A stretch of DNA of 64,000 nt from Vampirovibrio sp. GTDB taxonomy: Bacteria; Cyanobacteriota; Vampirovibrionia; Vampirovibrionales; JAJTHC01. A program made the position numbers and the translations under genes. Position 1 is the first letter of the stretch. Every line of letters starts with the position of its first letter. The stretch spans positions 186,001 through 250,000 of the forward strand of contig JACEUU010000001.1 of NCBI GenBank assembly GCA_024998755.1, written 5' to 3'. A model generated the notes under the pieces. The model was not told the DNA's origin. It ran no database searches and was given only the letters and a program-made list of their open reading frames with translations. Below, piece after piece: positions 35,904 to 45,097 of this stretch.

Positions 35904-36698
35904 TTACATAATGGTGTTATTATGATTCCCATTTTCATTCTGCAACTGCCGTAAGGAATCTAATGCTTTAGGGTTGCATAAATTAACGTGCAACGGGGTT
36001 AGGGTTACATAGTTACACCGAATGGCTTCAACATCCACTTCTTCACTACTACCATGGGCAACTAATTCACCAGCCAACCAGTAATAGGTTACGCCTCTAG
36101 GGTCTTGCCGTTGCTCGTAGGAATCTATGTACATCCGCTTACCTAATTCACACACCTTCACACCACAAAAATCTGCTAAAGGAACAGCAGGCGTGTTGAT
36201 ATTTAAAATCGTATCCGGCGGAACGGGTAACGCCAGTAATTTTTCTAAATTATCCGCAATAAACTGGGCGGATGGATGAAAATTTGCCCCGCCAACGTGT
36301 CCGTTTAACAAAGAAACAGCAATGGAAGGCTTGCCAAATAACGACCCTTCTAGTGCGGCTGAAACCGTACCAGAATAAACCACGTCTCTGCCCAAATTCG
36401 GACCATGGTTAATACCGGAAATAACCACATCAATAGGAGCGGTAATGAGCTTGCTCAGGGCTAATTTAACGCAATCGCTAGGGGTGCCTGAAACGGCGTA
36501 AGATGCTTTAACAGGGTGTTCTAGCGGGTATTCATCAATACGCAAAGGGGTGTTTAGGGTTAGGGCGTGTCCCATTGCACTTTGTTCGCGGGCGGGGGCA
36601 ACCACGTACACATCATGTAAGGGGGCAAGGTGCTTAATTAGCGTTTGAATACCTTTGGCTTGAATGCCATCGTCGTTAGAGATGAGAATACTAATCAT
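35904..36698 (-). CDS. surE: 5'-nucleotidase SurE
   Basis: A 264-residue protein of normal length. Motifs: 'LISNDDGIQAKGI' (metal-binding DD at the N terminus), 'GTPSDCVKLAL' and 'VISGINHGPNLGRDVVYSGTVSAALEG' in part, which form the SurE active site. SurE dephosphorylates nucleoside 5'- and 3'-monophosphates and some exopolyphosphate. In many bacteria it accompanies stationary-phase survival genes; here it stands alone next to the structured-RNA locus. Start ATG at 36698. Confidence 0.95.
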   Translation of the reverse strand: MISILISNDDGIQAKGIQTLIKHLAPLHDVYVVAPAREQSAMGHALTLNTPLRIDEYPLEHPVKASYAVSGTPSDCVKLALSKLITAPIDVVISGINHGPNLGRDVVYSGTVSAALEGSLFGKPSIAVSLLNGHVGGANFHPSAQFIADNLEKLLALPVPPDTILNINTPAVPLADFCGVKVCELGKRMYIDSYEQRQDPRGVTYYWLAGELVAHGSSEEVDVEAIRCNYVTLTPLHVNLCNPKALDSLRQLQNENGNHNNTIM

Positions 36699-36828
36699 TG
36701 AAAGAACCCTTTAGTTTGATAGAAAGACTTGTTTATTTAAGTATAACGCTAAAAGTTACAGATGCTTAATTTATTCCTCTTCAAGGTGGATAAGCGGGCT
36801 TCCGCTATTATCTAATCGCTTCAAAATA

Positions 36829-36837
36829 TGGTAAACT
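36829..36837 (+). promoter_or_regulatory. Extended -10 promoter candidate for sppA
   Basis: TGGTAAACT at 36829-36837, of the same type as the TGGTAAAAT before the OmpH-like gene. It would leave a leader of about 70 nt. There is no convincing -35. Confidence 0.38.
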
Positions 36838-36915
36838 AAGTCTTATTTACTTAGATAATTGTTTTTAAAATAATTAACCCTCTTAAAGATAACCTAGAAA
36901 GCAGCCCCACGCCCT

Positions 36916-38160
36916 ATGATGATGCCTTACACTGAAGATGACCACGCAGATTTACCTGAAGATTTAAGACCCCATCCGCAAGCTAATCGGCCTTCCCGAC
37001 AAGCGTTAGGACAAAATACCTTTGCCAAGCTGTTGCTTGGGTTAGTTGCGTTAAGTGTGGTTGTTGGGTTTATTATGCCGTTGTTGCAACCGTCTAGTCG
37101 TCAAGCTAATGGCGATATGGACACCACTGCCGTTAAAACGGATGTTGAAAAAATAAAAGCCTTAAAAACAGCGATGAAGGCCGTTAAAGCAGACCACTTA
37201 GCCTTAATTAAACTAGATGGAGCGATTGATTCCACCGCTAGCGAAGGCGGGTTATTTGCCGAAGAAGCGGGAGCTCAGCAAGTGCGTAAAGCCTTAGACG
37301 CCGCTGCTGAAGACGATAAAGTGAAAGGGGTTTTGCTCATTGTTAATTCCCCTGGTGGTACGGTGGGTATGTCTCAAGAATTGAACTATGCCGTTAAACG
37401 CCTCAAAAAAACAAAACCTGTCGTGGTTAGTATTACAGATATGTGTGCTTCTGGTGGGTATTACACCGCTGTAGCGGCAGATAAAATTGTCGTCAATGAA
37501 GGCTCACTCATTGGCTCAATTGGGGTTATTATTCATGCTACTAACATGAAACGCCTGCTTAGCGATAAGTTGGGTATTGATGATATGACCATTAAAAGTG
37601 GGAAATTTAAAGATATTCTAAGCCAAAGTCGCCCGATGCGGGAAGATGAACGGGTGCTGTTACAAGGCTTGGTCGATGAATCTTATCAAGCGTTTTTAAG
37701 AACGGTTTTAGAAGGCAGGCTTGATAAAGTGCCTACGGCTGAAAAACCGGCCTTAGAAGCACGGTTGCGTGCTTTTGCAGATGGCAGAGTAACCAACGGG
37801 TCTTCTGCTGTTAAAATTGGCTTGGCAGATGAAGTGGGTGATTGGCATCATGCCAAAAATACGCTCAATAAGCTAGCATTAACATACTTTAATTTAAAAA
37901 GCGATACTGTTTTAGACTTAGAACCATTCACTACTTCCAACGATGGCTTTTTGGATTTATTAGGGCTTTCGTCTTCAGCCAATAGGGGTGCTGGGTTTGT
38001 GCAAACAGGCATTTTGGGGCAGTTGGGTCAATTACTTTCTCAAAAACATGCTATGGCATCTTCCGCTACAGTGCAGGCCCTACTAGCCAAACAGACGGGT
38101 ATGCCTAGTGCTTCTTTCGTCCAAAATCATGAAAATCAACCGCTTTGGTTTTATCAATAG
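36916..38160 (+). CDS. sppA: Signal peptide peptidase SppA (short form)
   Basis: A 414-residue protein beginning with three ATG codons. One TM near residues 37-56 ('LLLGLVALSVVVGFIMPLL') anchors it in the membrane. The S49 protease domain has 'LIVNSPGGTVGMSQEL', the nucleophile Ser in 'CASGGYYTAVAADKI', 'GSIGVI' and the general-base region 'IKSGKFKD' with its Lys. It is the single-domain SppA form that degrades cleaved signal peptides and membrane proteins. It is followed by Yip1-like and M48 genes with overlaps or short gaps, so the three look like a membrane quality-control operon. Confidence 0.92.
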   Translation: MMMPYTEDDHADLPEDLRPHPQANRPSRQALGQNTFAKLLLGLVALSVVVGFIMPLLQPSSRQANGDMDTTAVKTDVEKIKALKTAMKAVKADHLALIKLDGAIDSTASEGGLFAEEAGAQQVRKALDAAAEDDKVKGVLLIVNSPGGTVGMSQELNYAVKRLKKTKPVVVSITDMCASGGYYTAVAADKIVVNEGSLIGSIGVIIHATNMKRLLSDKLGIDDMTIKSGKFKDILSQSRPMREDERVLLQGLVDESYQAFLRTVLEGRLDKVPTAEKPALEARLRAFADGRVTNGSSAVKIGLADEVGDWHHAKNTLNKLALTYFNLKSDTVLDLEPFTTSNDGFLDLLGLSSSANRGAGFVQTGILGQLGQLLSQKHAMASSATVQALLAKQTGMPSASFVQNHENQPLWFYQ

Positions 38161-38177
38161 AAAGTAGGCCCTGTACC

Positions 38178-38840
38178 ATGATGATGAATTCTTCTTTTGA
38201 TACGCCGTTTGAAGCCCCTATCGTTAGCACCCAGCCAAAGCCCTCATTTTGGGGAAGTTGGCTCAGTGGTATTGAACAAACGCTTTTAAGCCCGCAAGCT
38301 TTTTTTGAAAAAGTAGTTAGCCAGCATAACCAATCAGATGATTGGGATACGCCTTACGTTCGGCAAGGGTTGTTGTGCGTGTTGTTGGTTTCCTTTATGG
38401 TTGCTTTGGAACCAGCAGTTACTGGGCAGATGGAACTGAATGCATTTGATGCGGTACTTTTGGCTATTGGAGCCGTCTTTGTTTGGGGCTTCCAAACGTT
38501 GCTAATTAGCACGACAGGCTTTGTTTTTAAAGGGCATGCCAAAGCCAATTCTCTGTTAGCTTTGTTTGGCTATGCAGGCTTGCCTTGGTTGTTTTGGTTG
38601 CCTATTACTCTTTTAAAAGTACAGTTAGCCCCTTTTGGGTTTGGCTTTACCTACCCATTCCTAGCCTTAGGCTTGTGGCTGTGGAGTACCTTCCTGTTCC
38701 TCAAAGCCTTGGCGGTTAGCTATGAACTTTCCGCCGAACGGCTGATTGTGTTAAGCATGCTACCCCTCATAGGGCTTTGTTTGCTAGCATTAGGCATGAG
38801 TACTTTTTTTGATGTGCTAGGTAAGGTCTTCTTTTCTTAA
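38178..38840 (+). CDS. Yip1-domain membrane protein
   Basis: Starts at three ATG codons at 38178 (220 residues), 17 nt after sppA; the longer frame from 38145 overlaps sppA and is not needed. An N-terminal polar region with 'GIEQTLLSPQAFFEKV' is the typical entry of Yip1-type proteins. Five hydrophobic segments follow (from 'GLLCVLLVSFMVALEPA' to 'LPLIGLCLLALGMSTFF'). Bacterial Yip1 proteins have no firm function. Its stop overlaps the M48 start by 1 nt (TAATG), implying coupled translation. Confidence 0.72.
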   Translation: MMMNSSFDTPFEAPIVSTQPKPSFWGSWLSGIEQTLLSPQAFFEKVVSQHNQSDDWDTPYVRQGLLCVLLVSFMVALEPAVTGQMELNAFDAVLLAIGAVFVWGFQTLLISTTGFVFKGHAKANSLLALFGYAGLPWLFWLPITLLKVQLAPFGFGFTYPFLALGLWLWSTFLFLKALAVSYELSAERLIVLSMLPLIGLCLLALGMSTFFDVLGKVFFS

Positions 38841-39676
38841 TGATGAATAAAAAAGAATCACCGTTTAGCCAACTGCATGAAGCCAAGCAGGATTCCATCC
38901 CTGATGCCATTAACGTAACCCCTGAAAACCCTTTGTTCGAGGTGTTTAAATTTATTGGGGGCTTTACGGCTATTATAGTGGGTTTGTATTTGGTTTGCAT
39001 TTATGGGGTGGCTAGTTTAGTGCCGCTTATTCCCCCAAAAGACGAAGGCATTTTCAGCCCCATTGCCGTGGAATTTTTGAAGAACAAAAAAACGAACCCT
39101 ACTATGGAAGCCAATTTAAAGCCCGATTTTGACTGGTTGTTGCGTTCAGTGCCGGAAGTTTATCGGAAGGAACTACCGCTGAAGCTTCATGTGTTGGATG
39201 AAGACCAATTGAATGCGTTTGCTATACCCGGTGGGCATATTGTTACCTACACGGGGTTAACGAACACGTTTACGGGTAGAGACGAACGTATTTTTGTACT
39301 AGCCCATGAAGTAGGGCATTTCGCTAAACGACACCATTTAAAAAAGCTAGGGCAAGGGCTTTCTGTTTATTTGTTGCTTGTGCCTATTAATATGTTAACA
39401 CCTGAAATTGGTAAGGCGTTTGGGCATTTTGTTCAGTTGGATATGGTTCAGCATTCTCAAGCACAAGAATTAGAGGCAGATTTATTTGCGTTGGAAACCA
39501 TGCAAACGATGGGGTTGGATTTAACGGCTTCTGTTCGGGTGTTTAAGCAGTTTAGGGTGGCGAACCCTGATGAAGACAAGCATAAGTGGGAAGCTTCTCA
39601 CCCCACTTCTATTGACCGTATTAAGCAGGTTCGGTCTTATTTACTGGCTCACCCTTCGGCGTTGGCTAGTAAATAA
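38840..39676 (+). CDS. M48 family membrane metallopeptidase
   Basis: A 278-residue protein starting with two ATG codons that overlap the upstream stop. One TM near residues 33-58 ('FIGGFTAIIVGLYLVCIYGV'), then an M48 catalytic domain with 'NAFAIPGGHIVTYTGL', the zinc motif 'LAHEVGHFAKRHH' (HExxH) and the third ligand region 'AQELEADLFALETM' (ExxxD). M48 proteases such as HtpX, LoiP and BepA degrade or process membrane or outer-membrane proteins. Its position with SppA and Yip1 supports a membrane-maintenance role. Confidence 0.9.
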   Translation: MMNKKESPFSQLHEAKQDSIPDAINVTPENPLFEVFKFIGGFTAIIVGLYLVCIYGVASLVPLIPPKDEGIFSPIAVEFLKNKKTNPTMEANLKPDFDWLLRSVPEVYRKELPLKLHVLDEDQLNAFAIPGGHIVTYTGLTNTFTGRDERIFVLAHEVGHFAKRHHLKKLGQGLSVYLLLVPINMLTPEIGKAFGHFVQLDMVQHSQAQELEADLFALETMQTMGLDLTASVRVFKQFRVANPDEDKHKWEASHPTSIDRIKQVRSYLLAHPSALASK

Positions 39677-39722
39677 CTCTATTCACTTAAAACTATCAAA
39701 CCATTTAATCGCCTACCAACCA

Positions 39723-39974
39723 GTAGGAACGACCATCGCGTTTGCCCTGCAGCCGTCGATGCGTTCCGTCCACCGGAGGGGCAAAAAGAACATCCCGCCG
39801 TCAATGCACTTCTGGTGGCATCGGCGGGTGGCTTTTTGGGGGTCTTTAGGGGGCTTGCCCCTGAATTCGTGGGGGATTGTTACGGGGGTCTGCCAGAAGG
39901 CAGAGTGATTGCAGGGCAATCAACGAACAAGAACCCCCTTAACACCCTTCAGCTAAAGCTAGGAACGACAATCG
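39723..39974 (-). repeat. GC-rich intergenic repeat, copy D
   Basis: Nearly identical to copy C, including the TGCCAGAAGGCA and GATTGCAGGGCAATC hairpins. Unlike the other three copies it lies between two genes on the same strand (M48 peptidase and hisG). It occupies most of the 445 bp gap 39677-40121. Confidence 0.82.
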
Positions 39975-39985
39975 ATGATAAAATA

Positions 39986-40010
39986 CGCTATTCAATCTTT
40001 GAATCGGTAT
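39986..40010. repeat. Solitary IS630/MITE right end
   Basis: CGCTATTCAATCTTTGAATC followed by GGTAT matches the right terminus of the MITE family, with no partner. The sequence continues AAG, giving a -10-like GGTATAAG 110 bp before hisG. Confidence 0.6.
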
Positions 40011-40121
40011 AAGATAGTTGAATCTTTTCAACAATGTAAGTGTATTTTGCATTGAAGCTATGTTTGTGAAACACTAACAAAGTGCTTTCTAACCCTACAT
40101 TCAAATGGAATTTTAACAATA

Positions 40122-41018
40122 ATGATGATGACCGCCAATTTAGATAAAATTTTAAAAATGACCCTACCCAAAGGACGCATTCAAGAACGCGTCCTCTCTC
40201 TGCTAGGGGCTGTTGGGCTAGAATTCAAAACGGGCAACCGCTCTTACCGCCCTTCTAGTTCTGATGCTACCGTTGAAGCAAAAATCCTCAAAGCCCAAAA
40301 CATCCCCGCCCTCATTCACTTAGGTCGGCACGATTGTGGCTTTACTGGGGCAGATTGGGTTTACGAACAACAAGCCGATGTGGTTGAATTGCTTGACTTG
40401 AAATACGACCCCGTCCAAATTGTGGCGGCTATTCCTGAAGATTTGCTTAATAGTGATGCTAACCCATTTAAAAATAAAGAAAAGCAAATTATTATTGCTT
40501 CTGAATACAAACGCTGTACGGAAGATTTAATTGCCAAGCACCAACTAAACGCCATTTATGTGCGTAGTTATGGGGCAACCGAAGCCTTCCCCCCCGAAGA
40601 TGCGGATATAATTGTAGATAACACCGCCACAGGCTCAACCTTGCGGATGAACCGCTTGGCGATTGTGGATGAAATTATGCGGTCTACGACCCGTTTTATT
40701 GCTAGCAAAGAAGCGATGGCGAACCCTTGGAAACGGGAACGGCTGGATGAGCTAGTCATGCTGATGGAAGCTAGACTTCGGGCAAAAAAACGAGTGCTAT
40801 TGGAAATGAATGTCTCTGAAGAGAAATTTCCGCTTGTAATTAACTGCTTGGCTAGCTTGAGCATGAATTCTCCCACGGTTTCCAACCTATACGGACAAAC
40901 AGGGTTTGCTGTAAAAGTGGCGGTTGAAGTGCCAAAAGTACCCCAACTTATTGTACAATTAGTACAAGCTGGGGCGACGGATATTTTAGAATATCAACTA
41001 GAAAAAATCATTCCTTAG
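40122..41018 (+). CDS. hisG: ATP phosphoribosyltransferase (long form)
   Basis: A 298-residue protein beginning with three ATG codons. 'TLPKGRIQERVLSLLG', 'GRHDCGFTGADWVYEQ' and 'DIIVDNTATGSTLRMN' (PRPP-binding loop) define the catalytic part. The C-terminal about 75 residues ('VLLEMNVSEEKFPLVINCL' ... 'TDILEYQLEKIIP') form the HisG-C regulatory domain, so this is the hexameric, histidine-inhibited long form and needs no HisZ. It catalyses the first step of histidine synthesis and leads the hisG-hisC-hisB-hisH run. Confidence 0.95.
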   Translation: MMMTANLDKILKMTLPKGRIQERVLSLLGAVGLEFKTGNRSYRPSSSDATVEAKILKAQNIPALIHLGRHDCGFTGADWVYEQQADVVELLDLKYDPVQIVAAIPEDLLNSDANPFKNKEKQIIIASEYKRCTEDLIAKHQLNAIYVRSYGATEAFPPEDADIIVDNTATGSTLRMNRLAIVDEIMRSTTRFIASKEAMANPWKRERLDELVMLMEARLRAKKRVLLEMNVSEEKFPLVINCLASLSMNSPTVSNLYGQTGFAVKVAVEVPKVPQLIVQLVQAGATDILEYQLEKIIP

Positions 41019-41099
41019 CTCTTTTCTGTTTAAGTCCTACCTTCTGTTCTGTTTTACCAACAGACTCCTGTTTTTTAGACCTAGGAATTGCTATCTTTT

Positions 41100-42830
41100 A
41101 TGATGATGACCCAATCAACCGAGACTGTTTTAAAAGTAAAGCCCCGCAGCGTGATAGCACAAATGACCGCCTACAGCCCACCACTGGAAGGCAGAAGGCA
41201 ACGCACTCGGCTAGATTTTAACGAAAACACCACGGGCTTTGCCCATCTGTACCCCGCAGGCTTAGCAGTCGATGCCTACACCACCTACCCTGAATACGAA
41301 GCATTGATTGGAAAGTTGGCAAAATACCTGAATGTACCTGCTGAAATGCTCATGTTGTGCAACGGTAGCGATGAAGCCTTAGCAGTCATACCCAACACGT
41401 TTATCGACCCGAAAGTGGATAAAGCCCTCTATTGCAAACCAACCTTTGGCATGATTGCCCACAATTTAGTGCTCGCCGAAGCCAAACCCATTGAAATTTC
41501 TTTAAAACCAGATTTAACCTACGATTTAGAGGCTATTACAGAGGCACTTGCCACTGAACAACCCAAACTCGCCATTTTCGCTTCACCAGACAACCCAACA
41601 GGGGCGATTCTTCCCGTCGATGCGTTGCTGGGCTGGTGTCAGGCTTACTCCGAAACGCTCTTTTTGTTGGATGAGGCTTATTCCAATTTTATGCCCGAAG
41701 GCTTTACCAGTATTGCCCATGTTATGAATACGCCTAATTTAGTGGTGTCTCAAACGTTTTCAAAAGCGTGGGCAATGGCGGGTTTACGCCTAGGCTATGT
41801 TATTGCCCATCCGCAACTCATTAACTGGATGAAACGGGTGCGTTCGCCCTATAGTGTGAATATGTCGGCAGTTGAAACCGCTTTGAAATTGCTAGAACAC
41901 ACAACAGAAATTGAACGCAATTGCCAAAACATTATTGAACGCCAAGCGGGCTTTATTGAAGCCATTCAAGCCAAAGGCTACACCGTTTCTTGCGGAGGCG
42001 GTAACTTCTTCCTCCTCAATTTCGGGGCAGATGCCGGCACGTTTACCCGCTATTGTGCTGATAGAGGCTTATTGGTACGTAATCAGTCGCATCAACATTT
42101 ATTGCAAGGCTTTATTCGGGTTTCTACGGGCAGCGAAGGCGAAAACCTTCAATTTTTAGATATGCTCGATGCGTGGCGAAATGAAACCGCCCTCGTTTTT
42201 GATTTGGATGATACGTTGGTGGATACCAGCCAAAGTTTTGATACCGTGGTTGCCTTCTTAGTGCGGAAGTATTCGCAAATACCCTTAGGTACGAAGGAAC
42301 TGACAATTCTTCGCAGTGAAGGCGGTTATAACGACGATTGGGATGCCACGGAAGAATTGTTACGTCGGCGGAATGTAGCCGTTGAAAAATCAATCATTGC
42401 AGCGGAAGGGCAGCGGGTTTACCTCAATCTTGCCAAAGAAGTGGAAACGTTGTTGTTACCGCTAGAATTGCTTGCCAAACTCAAAAAACGCTATCGGTTA
42501 TTTCTATTTACGGGTAGAATGCGGGCAGAATACGACCCCATTTGGGCGGAAGAACTGAACCCCTATTTCGACGCCGTTTTCTGTAGCGATGACGTACCGA
42601 ACCTCAAGAAAAAGCCATCCCCAGATTATTTGAACCATATCCGCTCCGTATTTCGGTTGCAGCAAGCATGGTATGTGGGTAATAGTGTGGATGATATGGC
42701 GTGTGCCGTGCAGGCAAAATTTTCGGCGTTGGGCGTTACCAAAACCAACACCGCAGACCAATTACAACAAGCTGGTGCTACACTGTGTGTTGCCCTAGCG
42801 ACAGAATTAGAAAAGGTGCTAACCCCCTAA
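41100..42830 (+). CDS. hisC: Histidinol-phosphate aminotransferase fused to HAD phosphatase
   Basis: A 576-residue fusion starting at three ATG codons at 41100. Residues about 1-358 are HisC: 'LDFNENTTG', 'CNGSDEALAV', 'SPDNPTGAIL', 'FLLDEAYSNF' and Schiff-base Lys222 in 'TFSKAWAMAGLRLGY'. Residues about 364-575 are a HAD hydrolase with all four motifs: 'FDLDDTLVDTS' (I), 'LFTGR' (II), 'KKKPSPDYL' (III Lys) and 'GNSVDDMACA' (IV). The HAD part could be the missing histidinol-phosphate phosphatase, since HisB here is dehydratase-only; that assignment is inference. Stop and hisB start overlap by 1 nt. Confidence 0.92.
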   Translation: MMMTQSTETVLKVKPRSVIAQMTAYSPPLEGRRQRTRLDFNENTTGFAHLYPAGLAVDAYTTYPEYEALIGKLAKYLNVPAEMLMLCNGSDEALAVIPNTFIDPKVDKALYCKPTFGMIAHNLVLAEAKPIEISLKPDLTYDLEAITEALATEQPKLAIFASPDNPTGAILPVDALLGWCQAYSETLFLLDEAYSNFMPEGFTSIAHVMNTPNLVVSQTFSKAWAMAGLRLGYVIAHPQLINWMKRVRSPYSVNMSAVETALKLLEHTTEIERNCQNIIERQAGFIEAIQAKGYTVSCGGGNFFLLNFGADAGTFTRYCADRGLLVRNQSHQHLLQGFIRVSTGSEGENLQFLDMLDAWRNETALVFDLDDTLVDTSQSFDTVVAFLVRKYSQIPLGTKELTILRSEGGYNDDWDATEELLRRRNVAVEKSIIAAEGQRVYLNLAKEVETLLLPLELLAKLKKRYRLFLFTGRMRAEYDPIWAEELNPYFDAVFCSDDVPNLKKKPSPDYLNHIRSVFRLQQAWYVGNSVDDMACAVQAKFSALGVTKTNTADQLQQAGATLCVALATELEKVLTP

Positions 42831-43453
42831 TGAATAACGCTTTAAACCGAACTGCAACCATCGAGCGAATCACCAAAGAAACGCAAATTAAACTGACTTT
42901 GGCGTTAGACCCATCTGCTAGTTTTGAAAACAACTTGGGCACAAGCTTACCGTTTTTGAACCATATGTTAAACACCTTGGTTTGCCATGGTGGCTTGGGC
43001 ATTCATGTTGAAGCCGTGGGCGATATTGATGTTGACCCTCACCACTTAATTGAAGATGTGGGCATTGTGCTAGGGCAGGCCATTGTGAAAGCCTTAGGCG
43101 GTAGCTTTGGCGGTATTCAGCGAGCTGGGTGTTTTAGCTTCCCGATGGATGGCACGCTAGCTTCTGTTGCTTTGGATGTGTGCGGACGGGGTAACTTGGT
43201 TTGGCACGTTCCCCCCTTTGAAAGTGCGTTGATTGGCACGGTTGACCCTCGGTTGTTTAAAGAATTCTTCAAAGGCGTGGTGGATGGGTTGGCGTTAAGC
43301 TTGCACATTAATGTGCCTTATCGTGATAATGATCACCATGTGGTGGAAGCCATTTTTAAGGCATTTGCTCGGGCGTTACGGTTGGCGTTGACACCGCTTG
43401 AAGATGGGCGAATGGTTAGCACCAAAGGCACGCTAGAAGCCCCGAAAGTGTAA
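42830..43453 (+). CDS. hisB: Imidazoleglycerol-phosphate dehydratase
   Basis: Starts at ATG 42830, sharing one base with the hisC stop, which gives 207 residues; the frame is open further upstream inside hisC. Metal-binding motifs are 'LPFLNHMLNTLVCHGG', 'DVDPHHLIEDVGI', 'FPMDGTLASVALDVCGR' and 'DNDHHVVEAIFKAFARAL'. It converts imidazole-glycerol phosphate to imidazole-acetol phosphate. It is the monofunctional form without an N-terminal HAD phosphatase, consistent with the phosphatase being supplied by the HisC fusion. HisH follows 4 nt later. Confidence 0.95.
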   Translation: MNNALNRTATIERITKETQIKLTLALDPSASFENNLGTSLPFLNHMLNTLVCHGGLGIHVEAVGDIDVDPHHLIEDVGIVLGQAIVKALGGSFGGIQRAGCFSFPMDGTLASVALDVCGRGNLVWHVPPFESALIGTVDPRLFKEFFKGVVDGLALSLHINVPYRDNDHHVVEAIFKAFARALRLALTPLEDGRMVSTKGTLEAPKV

Positions 43454-43457
43454 AATA

Positions 43458-44087
43458 ATGATGCCTAATTATAAACAAGTTGATGTAATTGATTACGGTG
43501 GCGGTAACGTCGGTAGTTTGTTGCGTAGCCTAGAACGGCTCAACATCCCCTACCAGCTATTCGCTGGTGACACAACTGAAAACCCATTCCCTACAGGTAC
43601 GAACCCCATTATTCTACCAGGGGTTGGGGCGTTTGAAGCCCTCATGCAAGCCCTCCACACCCGAGGGCACGTTACCGTACTCAAACAGCTGGTGCAAAAC
43701 CAAAAAGTGCCATTTTTGGGCGTTTGCGTGGGGTTACAAGTCTTGTTTGAAGGCTCTGAAGAAGCGTCTGATAGTTGTGAAGGCTTAGGTTTCCTCAAGG
43801 GGAAGGTGGTCAAATTCACGCAGGGCAAAGTGCCGCAAATTGGCTGGAATTACGTCAACGCCAAACAGGCGGGTTGGCAAGAAGGCTTTGTATATTACGT
43901 TAATTCTTACTACGCCGTGCCTGAAGACCCTTCGGCGGTGTTGTTTGAATCCGTCTACGAAGGCACGGCATTTTGCGGAGCGGTTGCCAAAGAAAACATC
44001 ACTGCGTTTCAGTTTCACCCAGAAAAAAGCGGTGAATTTGGGCAGGCATTAATAGCCCATTGGTGGGAGCGGGTTAACGAGCAATAG
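43458..44087 (+). CDS. hisH: Imidazole glycerol phosphate synthase, glutaminase subunit
   Basis: A 209-residue class I amidotransferase starting with two ATG codons. 'VDVIDYGGGNVGSLLRSLER' opens the domain. The nucleophile Cys is in 'LGVCVGLQVLF', and the His/Glu pair is in 'FQFHPEKSGEFG'. It supplies ammonia to HisF. The gene for HisF (and HisA) is not in this window, so the pathway is split. A gap of about 90 nt separates it from dapF. Confidence 0.95.
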   Translation: MMPNYKQVDVIDYGGGNVGSLLRSLERLNIPYQLFAGDTTENPFPTGTNPIILPGVGAFEALMQALHTRGHVTVLKQLVQNQKVPFLGVCVGLQVLFEGSEEASDSCEGLGFLKGKVVKFTQGKVPQIGWNYVNAKQAGWQEGFVYYVNSYYAVPEDPSAVLFESVYEGTAFCGAVAKENITAFQFHPEKSGEFGQALIAHWWERVNEQ

Positions 44088-44179
44088 AAGCTGAAAAACT
44101 CTTTTTTGGTGGGTGCGTTTATGGTAATTTTAGAAGGTGCTAATACCCTTAAATTAACCATGACAGGATTGCCTTTAAA

Positions 44180-45094
44180 ATGACCCACCCCACCACCATT
44201 CCTTTTACCAAAATGCACGGCCTTGGCAATGATTTCATCATGATAAAAGGCGACCACCTGCCCAGCCTTGACCTTCAATTTCTGAGCAAGCTAGCCAAAA
44301 CCGTATGCGACCGCAACTTCGGCATTGGCGGAGACGGCATGATTGTAAACGCCCCCCCAACCGATGCTTCCCAGTTTGATGTGCAGTTTTTATACTTCAA
44401 TAGCGATGGGTCTCAAGCCGAAATGTGTGGCAACGGTATTCGGTGTTTTGCGTTGTTTTTGTTGGATGAAGGCATCCTCAGCCAAACGAGCTTTACTGTA
44501 GAAACACCAGCCGGTGCTATCAAGCCGCAAATCCACCCAGACCGTTCCGTTCGGGTGGATATGGGTGCCCCAATTTTATCTGCGGAACAAGTACCGTTTA
44601 CCCCATTGGAAAGCCAAGCGGGTTATACTGCCAATGCCCAACCAGCTTTAATGGACTACGAAAAAACGGGGGGTACGTTAGCGGTATATCCTATTAGTAT
44701 GGGCAACCCACATTGTATTATTTTTGATGATGTAGCGGGGTTTGAAACCCTTGTCCCCAGCGTTGATGGGCCTGCTTTAGAAACCCATCTGCAATTCCCG
44801 AAAAAAACCAACGTGGAATTTACCACGAAAATCAACGATAATACGTTTAAAGTCGTCGTTTGGGAGCGGGGCTGTGGCTTTACCTTGGCTTGTGGCACGG
44901 GGGCTTGTGCCACTGGTGTAGCGGCCATACTTTCAGGTCGAACCACTGCTTCTACTGTAGAAGTGCAATTACCCGGTGGTTCGTTGTGGATTGAATGGGC
45001 GGGCAACCCAACCGATTCCGTCTTTATGACAGGCCCCGCCACCGTAGCCTTTAAAGGTCAATTGCCTACAGCTTGGGTAAATGAAAGTTTATAA
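44180..45094 (+). CDS. dapF: Diaminopimelate epimerase
   Basis: A 304-residue protein. 'TKMHGLGNDFIMI' opens the first lobe. The two catalytic Cys are in 'EMCGNGIRCFALF' and 'LACGTGACATGVAA'. It converts LL- to meso-diaminopimelate for lysine and peptidoglycan. A likely promoter lies in the 92 nt gap after hisH, but no clear hexamers stand out. dapB from the same pathway is at 62812-63657. A small unknown ORF follows after 3 nt. Confidence 0.95.
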   Translation: MTHPTTIPFTKMHGLGNDFIMIKGDHLPSLDLQFLSKLAKTVCDRNFGIGGDGMIVNAPPTDASQFDVQFLYFNSDGSQAEMCGNGIRCFALFLLDEGILSQTSFTVETPAGAIKPQIHPDRSVRVDMGAPILSAEQVPFTPLESQAGYTANAQPALMDYEKTGGTLAVYPISMGNPHCIIFDDVAGFETLVPSVDGPALETHLQFPKKTNVEFTTKINDNTFKVVVWERGCGFTLACGTGACATGVAAILSGRTTASTVEVQLPGGSLWIEWAGNPTDSVFMTGPATVAFKGQLPTAWVNESL

Positions 45095-45097
45095 ATA

